From contig CAMQYL010000025.1 of NCBI GenBank assembly GCA_947039275.1, positions 1 through 43,503 of the forward strand: 43,503 bases of DNA. The letters are read 5' to 3'. This document shows, piece after piece, positions 15,827 through 24,119 of the stretch. The notes beneath the pieces are model-generated. The model made no database searches, was not told where the DNA came from, and saw only the letters and a program-made list of their open reading frames with translations. Made by a program: the position numbers and the translations under genes. Each line of letters starts with the position of its first letter. Positions within the stretch are counted from its first letter, which is position 1. The stretch comes from Amulumruptor sp947039275 (GTDB taxonomy: Bacteria > Bacteroidota > Bacteroidia > Bacteroidales > Muribaculaceae).

Positions 15827-16173
15827 ACACCGCGTCCCAATGCTGTTAAGCGTTGGAGGCTCGTATATTCAAGACCTCCGTCGGAGGTCAACGGATTAGG
15901 CCATGGTCATACAAGCCCGTAGGCTTGGCTGACCATGGTGTGACATCACCCCCTCCAGTCAATGCCTCCGTAGGAGGCACACAACCCGCTTAGGAACTGT
16001 GCGCCACCTACAGCGGCGGAAATCAGAGGCGTGACAATAACACGGGTCAGCCAATCCTAACGGATTGTATGACCCGTGCCTAATATATGCGACCCCGCTG
16101 GGGTCGATAGTGAGTCATCTCAGCTTAAACAGTATTGCGCCGTGTCCCTACAAGTAAACTGTTGCTTTTATTT
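15827..16173. other. Intergenic region radC-surE made of compact palindromes
   Basis: This convergent gap (347 bp) has no gene. It carries GACCTCCGTCGGAGGTC (15873-15889), nested CCATGGTCA/TGACCATGG (15901-15938) around CAAGCCCGTAGGCTTG (15912-15927), GCCTCCGTAGGAGGC (15964-15978), a stem of CACGGGTCAGCCAATCC (16041-16057) with GGATTGTATGACCCGTG (16062-16078), and CGACCCCGCTGGGGTCG (16090-16106). A family-A fragment, GTGTCCCTACAAG, is at 16142-16154. Some of these hairpins probably end transcripts from both sides. Confidence 0.8.
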
Positions 16174-16947
16174 CTATAGTCCGAGCATGGTCGCGATGGT
16201 GCGGCGCATGGATTGGGGCTCGTTGTGTTCGGGACGGTATGGGACTACCGTGACATACTGCTCACCGAGCCAATATTCGTCGGTGTCGGTGTCGTCTTTG
16301 TCAAGGTTGATGAAATTGCCCTGAAGCCAGTAAAATGGCACACCGTGGGGCGATACATATTCCTGGTATTCTTCGGTCCAGTACCCGCGGGCTGCTTTCG
16401 TCACCTTTATGCCGAGGGGTTCGCATTTGGCAGGAATGTTGACGTTGAGGCATATCCCGTCAGGAAGACCGTTGGCGAGGACATCGCGCATGATTTTGTC
16501 GACAAACGGCATGCCCGGACCGAAATCGGCTTTGATGGAGTGGTGCGTCAGGGAGAATCCTATGGATGGGATTCTTGCCAGGCAGCCTTCGGAAGCCGCT
16601 CCCATAGTGCCGCTGTAGACCACAGAGTTACCGGAGTTGCTGCCATGGTTTATGCCTGAAAGCAGCAGGTCGGGCTTGCGGTCGGTAAGGGCTTTGAGTG
16701 CTAGCTTCACGCAGTCGACCGGTGTGCCGTTGACCGAGTACACGCGCGCGCCGTCATATACAGGGTGTTCCTTGATAAACAGTGCCGAGTTGACCGTGAT
16801 GGCACTTGACATCCCTGACTGCGGCTGGTCAGGGGCGACAGCCACAACATCGCCGAGACTGCGTGCCGCTTTGATAAGTTTGTGGAGTCCCGGTGCCTGT
16901 ACTCCGTCATCGTTTGTTATAAGTATAAGAGGTCGTTGTGTTGTCAT
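16174..16947 (-). CDS. surE: 5'/3'-nucleotidase SurE
   Basis: A 257-residue cytoplasmic metal-dependent phosphatase that removes phosphate from nucleoside 5' and 3' monophosphates, used in stationary-phase nucleotide recycling. The family signature is intact: ILITNDDGVQAPGL (acidic pair binding the metal), APDQPQSGMSSAIT, GTPVDCVKLAL, and SGINHGSNSG. Length and start are standard. It is monocistronic, transcribed towards radC and away from the DUF4293 operon. Confidence 0.95.
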   Translation of the reverse strand: MTTQRPLILITNDDGVQAPGLHKLIKAARSLGDVVAVAPDQPQSGMSSAITVNSALFIKEHPVYDGARVYSVNGTPVDCVKLALKALTDRKPDLLLSGINHGSNSGNSVVYSGTMGAASEGCLARIPSIGFSLTHHSIKADFGPGMPFVDKIMRDVLANGLPDGICLNVNIPAKCEPLGIKVTKAARGYWTEEYQEYVSPHGVPFYWLQGNFINLDKDDTDTDEYWLGEQYVTVVPYRPEHNEPQSMRRTIATMLGL

Positions 16948-17054
16948 TTGGAATGAAGTATTTGGTGTACAAGGATTGTTGCGAATGATTTTGGCGTAGT
17001 GTCGTGTCTCAAAGCTGGCGAATTATGCATAAACAATAAATCTAATAATAGAGG

Positions 17055-17115
17055 CACGTCGGAGACGTGGCAGCTGTGCGTAACCCCATGCACGGCGGAT
17101 ACGTCTCCGACGTAT
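17055..17115. repeat. Palindromic repeat, family D (short copy)
   Basis: CACGTCGGAGACGTG (17055-17069) and ATACGTCTCCGACGTAT (17099-17115) are inverted imperfect copies of each other, each being itself a palindrome around a three-base centre (GGA/TCC). The spacer, containing CCCCATGCACGG, matches the left arm of the large family-D element at 43211-43275. Confidence 0.85.
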
Positions 17116-17157
17116 CTATCTGCCCGACTAAACTATCCTGATATGTCAATATGGGTT

Positions 17158-17245
17158 TGTAGGGACATGCCGTGGTATGTCCACCCATCAGGCGTTACAT
17201 TTGCGAGTGCTGCTGAAAGCGGACATGCCACGGCATGTCCCTACA
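17158..17245. repeat. Paired palindromic repeat, family A (copy 2)
   Basis: Left arm 17158-17183 (TGTAGG then GACATGCCGTGGTATGTC, one arm mutated), spacer of about 35 bp, right arm 17219-17245 ending TCCCTACA. The spacer is the reverse complement of the spacer in copy 3 (21691-21778), with two differences over about 31 bp. The right flank, including TCATCTTACATAA and AAAGATTGACCAG, matches copy 3 in the same orientation. Confidence 0.9.
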
Positions 17246-17396
17246 CTTTTGCGAGTCATCTTACATAACTGACCAAAGATTGACCAGTAATAGAGCTTAC
17301 CCTACAAATGTAACGCTTTCTCCTGATTGAAAAGATACTGTATGGATTATAAAAACAAAATTAAGAAAAAATTCGTTTAATCTGAAGAAATGTGTG

Positions 17397-17404
17397 TAAC
17401 TTTG
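17397..17404 (+). promoter_or_regulatory. -7 box for the DUF4293-DUF4290-rimM operon
   Basis: TAACTTTG matches TAnnTTTG. TTCG, 21 bp upstream (17372-17375), is an imperfect -33. The transcript would start near 17408, giving a 5' leader of about 115 nt. Confidence 0.6.
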
Positions 17405-17421
17405 CATATCTCTCCATAGAC

Positions 17422-17500
17422 ATAGGCAGATGATATGCTCGGTTATGATTCGGAAGCTGCGTGTGTGCAAATGCTTCCAACTGTCGCAATCTTCGCCTAT
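17422..17500 (+). promoter_or_regulatory. Possible structured 5' leader
   Basis: ATAGGC (17422-17427) can pair with GCCTAT (17495-17500), enclosing a hairpin GGAAGC (17452-17457) / GCTTCC (17473-17478). It lies wholly inside the predicted leader. No known riboswitch class is recognised, and the stems are short. Confidence 0.3.
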
Positions 17501-17522
17501 TAACCTTTAAAATGTAAAAGAT

Positions 17523-17927
17523 ATGGTCATCCAACGTTGGCAGTCAGTTTTGCTCGTGCTTGCAGTCGCTTGCATGGTAGTCTACATCTTCATGCCGTCA
17601 GAAATCACGCAGATCAATATGCCCCAGGGGCAGCTTATCGTTGATCCTAAGGACAATGTGGGTCTGTGGCTCCCGGCTGTCGTAGCCGCGGCACTCTATT
17701 TCATTGACATATTCCTGTTTAAGAACTTCAAGGCTCAGCTATGGACTCTGTTTGCTGCCAATGGCTGTGCCATAATCACAGGCTTCCTGCTCGTGTGGGC
17801 AACTATCAGTGCCACCCTTGCATGGTCGCTCGTGTTGCCTCTCGGTGCATTGGTGTGCGGTCTGATAGCGCGCCACATGATAGTCAAGGATATGAACAAG
17901 CTCCGTTCGTATGACCGTCTGCGCTAA
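17523..17927 (+). CDS. DUF4293-family membrane protein
   Basis: A 134-residue protein with four predicted transmembrane helices (about 8-25, 49-65, 71-93, 98-116) and a basic cytoplasmic C-terminus ending KLRSYDRLR. The N-terminus VIQRWQSVLLVLA is characteristic of the Bacteroidetes family DUF4293, of unknown function. It is the first gene of a likely operon with DUF4290 (32-bp gap) and rimM, so it may be co-regulated with ribosome maturation, but no function is assigned. Confidence 0.85.
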   Translation: MVIQRWQSVLLVLAVACMVVYIFMPSEITQINMPQGQLIVDPKDNVGLWLPAVVAAALYFIDIFLFKNFKAQLWTLFAANGCAIITGFLLVWATISATLAWSLVLPLGALVCGLIARHMIVKDMNKLRSYDRLR

Positions 17928-17959
17928 ACACCCCCTAATCCAAGTCCGATATATCTCTG

Positions 17960-18547
17960 ATGATAACATATAACACTAAACTCAAAAACCTCATACTCCC
18001 CGAATACGGCCGTAACATCCAGCAGATGGTGGATTACTGTCTGACCATCCCCGACAGGGACGAGCGCACCAAGTGTGCCGGTACCATAGTCAAGACCATG
18101 GCTGTCCTGTTCCCGAAGATACGTGAGCAGGAAGGCTACCGTCAGAAGCTATGGGACCATCTCGCCATAATGAGCGATTTCCAGCTCGACATCGACTGGC
18201 CTGTAGAGGTCATCTCGGCAGAGGAACGCCAGTCGCAGCCTGATAAAGTGGTATATACATCGTCAGACATGCCTTACCGCCATTATGGCAAGAGCATACA
18301 GCGCATGATAAGCCGGGCTGTGCTAATGGAGCCGGGCGAAGAAAAGGATGCGCTGATAATGCTGCTTGCCAACCATATGAAGAAGCTCATGATGGCATTC
18401 AACCAGGACAATGTGGAAGATGCGCGCATATTCAAAGATATGGCGGCGATGAGCCACGGTGAAATCATCCTGACTCCCGAAAACCACCGCCTGCTTGATT
18501 TCCAGATCATAGCCCCTCCTTCGGGCAAGAAGAAAAAGAAGAAATAA
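17960..18547 (+). CDS. DUF4290-family protein
   Basis: A 195-residue, soluble, mostly helical protein. The opening ITYNTKLKNLILPEYGRNIQ is typical of DUF4290, a conserved Bacteroidetes family of unknown function. The last seven or so residues are almost all lysine (GKKKKKK), which could bind nucleic acid or the ribosome (inference). It sits between DUF4293 and rimM, with a 21-bp gap before rimM. Confidence 0.87.
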   Translation: MITYNTKLKNLILPEYGRNIQQMVDYCLTIPDRDERTKCAGTIVKTMAVLFPKIREQEGYRQKLWDHLAIMSDFQLDIDWPVEVISAEERQSQPDKVVYTSSDMPYRHYGKSIQRMISRAVLMEPGEEKDALIMLLANHMKKLMMAFNQDNVEDARIFKDMAAMSHGEIILTPENHRLLDFQIIAPPSGKKKKKK

Positions 18548-18568
18548 ACCGCCGCCGCTGTTCATCAC

Positions 18569-19120
18569 ATGATAAAAGAGGAAGACCTGATAGAGATAGG
18601 CAAATTCAACAAGCCTCACGGTATCCATGGGGAGCTGTCATGCTCCGTGGATGACGATGCCGTGGAGCTGGACCGGCTTCGCTGTCTCATAGTCTATCGT
18701 GACGGTCTGCCTGTGCCGTTTTTCGTGGCGGCGATGCGTCCGCGTAACCATCACACGGCTCTTGTGAGCCTTGACGGGGTGGAATCGGATGCAGATGCCC
18801 GTCAGTTTTCCAATGAACCCATCTATGCCCTGCGCAGCGAGGTGGAGCCGATGATGGAGGCTTACGCCGATGATGGCGATGATGATGACGAGGGATTCTA
18901 CGCCAATGACCTGATAGGATTGGATGTCGTGGCTGACGGTCAGCCGCTCGGCAAGGTGACCGGGATAGACGATTCCACCGCTAATCTGCTCATGGAGGTG
19001 GAGAGCCCCGATAGGTCGAAGCCGCTTCTCATCCCGGTAGCCCCGGAATTTTTCAGCGATATCGACATCGGCGCGGGACGTATAGAGCTTGATCTCCCCG
19101 ACGGACTGCTTGACATGTGA
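18569..19120 (+). CDS. rimM: Ribosome maturation factor RimM
   Basis: A 183-residue assembly factor for the 30S subunit head that binds protein S19 and helps 16S rRNA processing. The N-terminal RimM beta-barrel begins EIGKFNKPHGIHGEL; the C-terminal PRC barrel covers about 100-180, with YANDLIGLDVV, LGKVTGI and the end motif IPVAPEFFSDID. A short acidic run (DDGDDDDEG, about 102-110) links the domains. It is the last gene of the DUF4293-DUF4290-rimM operon. Confidence 0.93.
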   Translation: MIKEEDLIEIGKFNKPHGIHGELSCSVDDDAVELDRLRCLIVYRDGLPVPFFVAAMRPRNHHTALVSLDGVESDADARQFSNEPIYALRSEVEPMMEAYADDGDDDDEGFYANDLIGLDVVADGQPLGKVTGIDDSTANLLMEVESPDRSKPLLIPVAPEFFSDIDIGAGRIELDLPDGLLDM

Positions 19121-19218
19121 CTCTCAAAGGTGACAACCTACAGACGGAAAAAAGCTCATAAGTCTACAATATAGATAATAAGGATAAAAAAGATTATAAA
19201 TCAACATTAACTACAACT

Positions 19219-21504
19219 ATGTCTTCGGTAACAAAAGAAGCTGCGTTGGAATACCACCAGTATCCGCGCCCCGGCAAGATTGAAATCGTGCCTACCAAAC
19301 CCTATTCATCACAACAGGATCTCGCTCTGGCGTACTCTCCCGGTGTGGCTTATCCCTGTCTTGATATCGAGAAGAACCCGTCAGATGCCTACCTTTACAC
19401 TGACAAGTGCAATCTGGTCGCTGTGATTTCCAACGGTACGGCTGTGCTCGGTCTCGGAGACATAGGTGCTCTCGCAGGCAAGCCCGTCATGGAAGGCAAG
19501 GCTCTGCTTTTCAAGATATTCTCCGGTCTTGACTGCTATGACATCGAAGTCAACGAAAAGGATCCCGAGAAGTTCATCCAGATAGTAAAGGCTATATCTC
19601 CCACTTTCGGCGGCATCAACCTCGAGGACATCAAGGCTCCCGAGTGCTTCGAAATCGAACGCCGCCTCAAAGAGGAGTGCGACATCCCCGTCATGCACGA
19701 TGACCAGCACGGCACCGCCATCATCTCGGCAGCAGGTCTGCTCAACGCCCTCGAGCTGCAAGGCAAGAAAATCGATGAGGTGAAGCTCGTGGTCAACGGA
19801 GCCGGTGCGGCTGCCGTGTCATGCACACGTCTCTATATAGCTCTTGGCGTGAAGAAGGAAAATGTGGTCATGTGTGACAGCCGTGGTGTCCTCACCACCC
19901 GCCGCACCGACCTCAATCCCCAGAAGAAGGAGTTTGCCACCGACCGTGACATCACCACCCTCGCCGAGGCGATGAAGGGTGCCGACGTGTTCCTCGGTCT
20001 CTCTGTCAAGGATGTTGTCACCACAGAGATGGTGCAGTCCATGGCTGAGAAACCCATCGTGTTCGCTCTGGCAAATCCTGATCCCGAGATTTCGTTTGAT
20101 AAAGCCAAGGCATCGCGTCCCGACCTGATTTTCGCAACAGGCCGCAGCGACTATCCCAACCAGATCAACAATGTGCTCGGTTTCCCCTACATATTCCGTG
20201 GCGCGCTCGACTGCGGTGCTACCGCTATCAACGAGGAGATGAAGCTGGCAGCTGTAAAAGCCATCGCCGCCCTCGCCAAGCAGCCTGTGCCTCAGGTGGT
20301 CAACGCTGCTTATAACATGAACGACATGAAGTTTGGCCCCGACTATATCCTTCCCAAGGCTCTTGATCCGCGTCTGCTCGGTGTAGTCGCTCCTGCCGTG
20401 GCACGTGGTGCTATGGAAAGCGGCGTGGCTCAGCGTCCTATCACCGACTGGGAGGCTTACGGCGTCAAGCTCCGCAGCCTCATGGGCTATGACAACAAGA
20501 TATTGCGCAATCTCGCCGCCCAGGCTCGTCAGAACCCCCGCCGTGTGGTATTCGGCGAAGGCAATACCGACAATATGCTCCGTGCTGCCGTGCTCGCTGC
20601 GCGTGAAGGCATCTGCAAGGCTATCGTGCTCGGCAACGAGGAGATGATACAGAAGCGTGCCGACCGTCTCGGCATCAATATCTCCGATGTGGAAATCGTC
20701 AATCTGCGTCATGACCGCGAGGCTGACCGCCGCATGCGCTATGCAGAGCATCTCTCAAGCAAGTGCAAGCGTTCGGGCTATACCATGGACGAGTCACTTG
20801 AGAAGATGTTTGACCGCAACTATTTCGGCATGATGATGGTGGAGATGGGCGATGCCGATGCCTTCATCTCCGGCACATACTCAGGTTCCCATCAGGCTGG
20901 TGACATAGCCAAGAAGGTGGTCGGCATACGCGACGGCTTCAAGCATTTTGCCACCATGCACATCGTCAACACCAAGCGCGGCGTGTACTTCCTCGCCGAC
21001 ACCATGGTCAACCATGATGCCGATAAAGATACCCTCAAAGAGATTGCCCGCCTGACAGGCTATGCAGTAGACTACTTCGCTCACGACCCGGTCATGGCAA
21101 TGGTCAGCTACAGCAACTTCGGCTCCAACGACGAACCCGAGTGCTGCAGCGTACACCAGGCAATCAACGAGCTCCACGAAGAGTTCCCCGATATGGCTAT
21201 CGATGGCGAAATGCAGGTACACTACGCCCTTGACAAGGATTTGCGTGACAGCAAATATCCTTTCAACACCATCGCAGGCAAGGATGTCAATACACTCATC
21301 TTCCCCAATCTCACCGCTGCCAATGCGGCTTACCGCATGATGCTCGAGATGGGTGTTGGTGAAGCTGTAGGTCCTATCCAGATCGGTCTGAAGAAGCCTA
21401 TCCACTTCATCAACGTGGATTCGTCACCGCGTGACATCGTCAACCTCGCCACTGTGGCTGTGGTCGATGCAAGCGTGCTCGACAAAATCAATTCTGGCAA
21501 GTAA
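19219..21504 (+). CDS. maeB: NADP-dependent malic enzyme with phosphotransacetylase-like domain
   Basis: A 761-residue MaeB-type enzyme that decarboxylates malate to pyruvate, making NADPH. Malic-enzyme half, about residues 1-425: catalytic Tyr in LAYSPGVAYPC, Lys in GKALLFKIFSG, metal site in NLEDIKAPECFEIE and HDDQHGTAI, and a dinucleotide-binding loop VNGAGAAAVSC. The C-terminal half (about 430-755) resembles phosphate acetyltransferase (VFGEGNTDNMLRAA, ISGTYSGSHQAGD) and in known MaeB proteins is regulatory and binds acetyl-CoA rather than being catalytic. It is monocistronic, and two hairpins follow. Confidence 0.95.
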   Translation: MSSVTKEAALEYHQYPRPGKIEIVPTKPYSSQQDLALAYSPGVAYPCLDIEKNPSDAYLYTDKCNLVAVISNGTAVLGLGDIGALAGKPVMEGKALLFKIFSGLDCYDIEVNEKDPEKFIQIVKAISPTFGGINLEDIKAPECFEIERRLKEECDIPVMHDDQHGTAIISAAGLLNALELQGKKIDEVKLVVNGAGAAAVSCTRLYIALGVKKENVVMCDSRGVLTTRRTDLNPQKKEFATDRDITTLAEAMKGADVFLGLSVKDVVTTEMVQSMAEKPIVFALANPDPEISFDKAKASRPDLIFATGRSDYPNQINNVLGFPYIFRGALDCGATAINEEMKLAAVKAIAALAKQPVPQVVNAAYNMNDMKFGPDYILPKALDPRLLGVVAPAVARGAMESGVAQRPITDWEAYGVKLRSLMGYDNKILRNLAAQARQNPRRVVFGEGNTDNMLRAAVLAAREGICKAIVLGNEEMIQKRADRLGINISDVEIVNLRHDREADRRMRYAEHLSSKCKRSGYTMDESLEKMFDRNYFGMMMVEMGDADAFISGTYSGSHQAGDIAKKVVGIRDGFKHFATMHIVNTKRGVYFLADTMVNHDADKDTLKEIARLTGYAVDYFAHDPVMAMVSYSNFGSNDEPECCSVHQAINELHEEFPDMAIDGEMQVHYALDKDLRDSKYPFNTIAGKDVNTLIFPNLTAANAAYRMMLEMGVGEAVGPIQIGLKKPIHFINVDSSPRDIVNLATVAVVDASVLDKINSGK

Positions 21505-21518
21505 ACCGGATGACAATG

Positions 21519-21590
21519 CGGCTGTTTTATAAAATACAGCCGACCGACATACAAACTATGCAGGGCTGGAGCTATCCAGCCCTTGCATTT
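21519..21590 (+). terminator. Tandem hairpins after maeB
   Basis: CGGCTGT (21519-21525) pairs with ACAGCCG (21536-21542). Then ATGCAGGGCTGGA (21558-21570) pairs with TCCAGCCCTTGCAT (21575-21588), followed by TT. The second is a long stem with a four-base loop and is the likelier terminator. Confidence 0.65.
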
Positions 21591-21690
21591 ATACATCATA
21601 GCTATTGTTTTCCTTGAAAGTAGAGACGCTGCGTGTAGCTGACGAGATGAAATTCGCTCAATCTGCGATGCTAAAACACAGTATAACTCT

Positions 21691-21778
21691 TGTAGGGACA
21701 TGCCGTGGCATGTCCGCTTTCAGCAGCACTTGCAAATGCAACGCCTGATAGGCGGACATGCCATGGCATGTCCCTACA
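21691..21778. repeat. Paired palindromic repeat, family A (copy 3)
   Basis: Left arm 21691-21717 (TGTAGG, GACATGCCGTGGCATGTC, CGC), 34-bp spacer, right arm 21752-21778 (AT-centred palindrome, ending TCCCTACA). The left flank (about 21636-21690) is homologous to the reverse complement of 69-120, and the right flank matches copy 2. The repeated unit is therefore longer than the arms, roughly 190 bp. Confidence 0.92.
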
Positions 21779-21880
21779 CTGTTACGATTCATCTTACATA
21801 ATCAACCAAAGATTGACCAGCAGTAGACGTGTCCCTACCTCTGGATATAGGAATCAATCAGGTGTAATATATGAAAGAAT

Positions 21881-23095
21881 ATGACTGAAACCGATATTTT
21901 GACTGAGGCAGAGCACCCACGGCTGTGGAACGGCAACTACGTCCGCGTCTGGGTGGCTAATTTCATGCTCTTTTTCGCATTCTATCTGCTGACACCGCTG
22001 TTGCCTATATTCCTGTGGGATACCTTCAGGGCTGACAGCGCGGTCACAGGCATAGTGCTGAGCGGCTACACCGTCACCGCACTTATAGCTCGGCCGTTCA
22101 GCGGTTATATCGTTGACTCGTTTCCGCGCAAGAAGGTGCTGATGTGGTGCTTCTTCCTGTTTGCGATATTTTTCGCAGGGTATTTCCTCACATGGTCACT
22201 GATGCTTTTTGCCATAATCCGCACACTCCACGGTGCGCCTTTCGGAGCGTTGACGGTGGCAAACAGCACTATGGCGATAGATGTGCTCCATCCTCGCCGA
22301 CGTGCCGAGGGGATAGGCTTCTACGGACTGAGCAACAATATAGCCATGGCGATAGGTCCCTCTATCGGCATGTTCGTATATCGGGAGGTGCATGACTTTG
22401 ATGTCCTGTTTGGCATCTCGTTTGTAATCGCCATGCTCGGTCTGATCATTGATGCCGGCATCAAGGCGCGTGACCGCCAGCCTGTGACACCTGCTGAGGA
22501 GCGCAGACGGATGTCGCTTGACCGTTTCTTTCTCGTGCAGGGATGGAGTGAGGCGATAGTCATTGCCGGACTGTCGTTTGGCTTCGGCATCATCTCCACC
22601 TACTTGGCGATTTACTCCGAGAAAGTGCTTGAAATCAAAGGTGGCACGGCTGTCTATTTCGCTCTGCTGGCAGCAGGTCTGATCGGCTCACGCCTGGTGG
22701 GCAGCCGCACTCTGCGGCGCGGACTCGTGGTGGAAAACGCCCAGTGGGGCATGACCCTCGGCATGCTTGGGTATCTGGCTTTTGTCGCCCTGCCGTATCC
22801 CATAGGCTACTATGGCTCGGCGGTAATCATAGGCATGGGCAACGGTCATATGTTCCCAGCGATGCAGACGATGTTTATAAATCTTGCCCATAACAACCGT
22901 CGAGGCACAGCCAACTCCACCCTGTTGGTGTCGTGGGATGTAGGCATAGGTCTCGGCATAGTCGTAGGGGGTGCAGTGGCGCAATACTACGGCTACAAGG
23001 CAGCATTCTGGAATGCCTTCGTGGTCAATCTGCTTGCTGTTGCATTCTTCTGGCTATACGTCCGCGGAAGCTACCTGCGCAACCGCCTCCGCTGA
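21881..23095 (+). CDS. MFS transporter (efflux type)
   Basis: A 404-residue major facilitator superfamily protein with 12 predicted helices. It has the loop 2-3 motif in modified form (GYIVDSFPRKKVLM, close to the GxxxDxxGRR consensus) and a helix-5 motif region GLSNNIAMAIGPSIGMF. Closest in feel to arabinose/multidrug efflux members, but the substrate is unknown. The start MTETDILTEAEHP gives a short cytoplasmic N-terminus. It is monocistronic, preceded by a family-A pair and followed by a solo family-A arm. Confidence 0.87.
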   Translation: MTETDILTEAEHPRLWNGNYVRVWVANFMLFFAFYLLTPLLPIFLWDTFRADSAVTGIVLSGYTVTALIARPFSGYIVDSFPRKKVLMWCFFLFAIFFAGYFLTWSLMLFAIIRTLHGAPFGALTVANSTMAIDVLHPRRRAEGIGFYGLSNNIAMAIGPSIGMFVYREVHDFDVLFGISFVIAMLGLIIDAGIKARDRQPVTPAEERRRMSLDRFFLVQGWSEAIVIAGLSFGFGIISTYLAIYSEKVLEIKGGTAVYFALLAAGLIGSRLVGSRTLRRGLVVENAQWGMTLGMLGYLAFVALPYPIGYYGSAVIIGMGNGHMFPAMQTMFINLAHNNRRGTANSTLLVSWDVGIGLGIVVGGAVAQYYGYKAAFWNAFVVNLLAVAFFWLYVRGSYLRNRLR

Positions 23096-23123
23096 CCATT
23101 TCATTTGCTGACCATTCTTATTT

Positions 23124-23150
23124 GGTAGGGACATGCCGTGGCATGTCCGC
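23124..23150. repeat. Solo arm of palindromic repeat family A
   Basis: GGTAGGGACATGCCGTGGCA and TGTCCGC match the left arm of the family, but no inverted partner lies within 100 bp. It sits between the convergent ends of the MFS and TPR genes and may act as a hairpin for both. Confidence 0.8.
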
Positions 23151-23187
23151 GCACAGCAGATGTGTGTGAATGGCGATTTCCTTGCTT

Positions 23188-24024
23188 TTATTTCGCGCCG
23201 TCGGGGAGGGCGCCGAGGAGTAGTTCCACACGGCGGGGGTCGATGCCGAGGCTGATGGCTTTCTTGCCGTCCTCTTTTGCGGCATCAAACTGGTAACGCT
23301 TTTTGTTGAGTCCGGCGCGGAGATAGTAGGCTTCTCCGTCATTGGGGTCTAAGCGCATGGCATCGGCGATGTCCATAGAGGCGTCATCGAGCTGCTCGAG
23401 CATCATATGTGCGGCAGCACGTCCGAGATATGCCTCGATCTCGGGTTTCTGCGCGATGAGGGCATTGTACTCGGCTATTGCTGCAGGATAGTCCTTGATT
23501 TTGGTGTTATAAGCTGCCCACGCTTTATGGTCGGCTTCTGACCCGGGGACGAGTTCGCGCAGACGCAGGAAGCTTTTCTTGGCAGCCACTGTGTCGCCCG
23601 AGTTGAGGGCGAGGCTTCCATGTATGTAGAAAGCATAAAATGCGTCAGGATTTATCTCTGTGAGCTTGCCATAATCGGCAATGGCACCTGCCATGTCGCC
23701 GGCGTTCATACGCAGCTGTCCGCGACGCTCAAGCAGCAGGGTGTCTGAAGCATTTTTTGCAAGCCCGTCGTCAAGAGTGGCGATAGCCACCGAGTCACGT
23801 CCCTGGAGGCTCTGCACCAACGAAAGGTTGGCAACGATTTGGGAAATCTGCTTGCTTTCGGGATATGATGTGATCAGCTGCTTGTATTCTCTCTCGGCAG
23901 CAGCCCAGTCCTGTGCATTCTCAGCCTTGTTGGCGCGACTCAGTATGAGGTTGAATGACTCTTGGGCAGTCGTATATGCCGATACGCATAGCATTGCAGC
24001 CAGCAGCACTGATGATATTTTCAT
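23188..24024 (-). CDS. Periplasmic tetratricopeptide-repeat protein
   Basis: A 278-residue protein with a signal peptide (MKISSVLLAAMLCVSAYTTA, cleavage near residue 20) followed by about six TPR-type helical hairpins up to residue ~265 (for example AAEREYKQLITSYPES and AIAEYNALIAQKPEIEAYLG). It has no catalytic domain. TPR scaffolds mediate protein contacts, so it is probably a periplasmic adaptor. Its promoter region is shared with the divergent DUF4924 gene, and the two -7 boxes lie 23 bp apart. Confidence 0.83.
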   Translation of the reverse strand: MKISSVLLAAMLCVSAYTTAQESFNLILSRANKAENAQDWAAAEREYKQLITSYPESKQISQIVANLSLVQSLQGRDSVAIATLDDGLAKNASDTLLLERRGQLRMNAGDMAGAIADYGKLTEINPDAFYAFYIHGSLALNSGDTVAAKKSFLRLRELVPGSEADHKAWAAYNTKIKDYPAAIAEYNALIAQKPEIEAYLGRAAAHMMLEQLDDASMDIADAMRLDPNDGEAYYLRAGLNKKRYQFDAAKEDGKKAISLGIDPRRVELLLGALPDGAK

Positions 24025-24056
24025 ATATGTATGGATGGTTTATTGATTTATAGCTG

Positions 24057-24095
24057 CAAATATAGGCTTTTTTCATACAAGGTTTGTTATCTTTG
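24057..24095. promoter_or_regulatory. Divergent -7 boxes for TPR and DUF4924 genes
   Basis: TATATTTG on the minus strand (24064-24057) and TATCTTTG on the plus strand (24088-24095), both perfect to TAnnTTTG. No TTTG lies at the expected spacing on either side. The predicted leaders are about 28 and 21 nt. Confidence 0.55.
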
Positions 24096-24119
24096 TATCA
24101 GATTATCAAGTAACAGACT

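Larger units (their letters stand above)
16948..17522. other. Divergent intergenic region surE-DUF4293 (575 bp)
   Basis: It holds a family-D repeat (17055-17115), a family-A pair (17158-17245) with a shared downstream flank to about 17291, a -7 box (17397-17404), and a leader of about 115 nt with possible secondary structure (17422-17500). No protein-coding gene was recognised. Confidence 0.7.
21505..21880. other. Intergenic region maeB-MFS (376 bp)
   Basis: Contains two hairpins after maeB, a family-A pair (21691-21778), and its conserved right flank (to about 21827) ending in a further GTGTCCCTACC fragment (21829-21839). No gene was seen beyond a five-codon ATG frame at 21871. Confidence 0.7.

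Noticed and set aside
18525..18546. Poly-lysine end of DUF4290 as a frameshift or sequencing error
   Set aside because: The stop follows immediately, rimM starts at normal spacing and lysine-rich tails are plausible for this family; no evidence of a broken frame.
19819..20751. A 310-codon minus-strand frame opposite maeB
   Set aside because: It lies antisense to the highly conserved malic-enzyme/PTA protein and has no family features; a shadow frame.
21691..21778. Paired arms as the ends of an insertion sequence
   Set aside because: The interior is only about 30 bp and cannot encode a transposase; at most a non-autonomous element.
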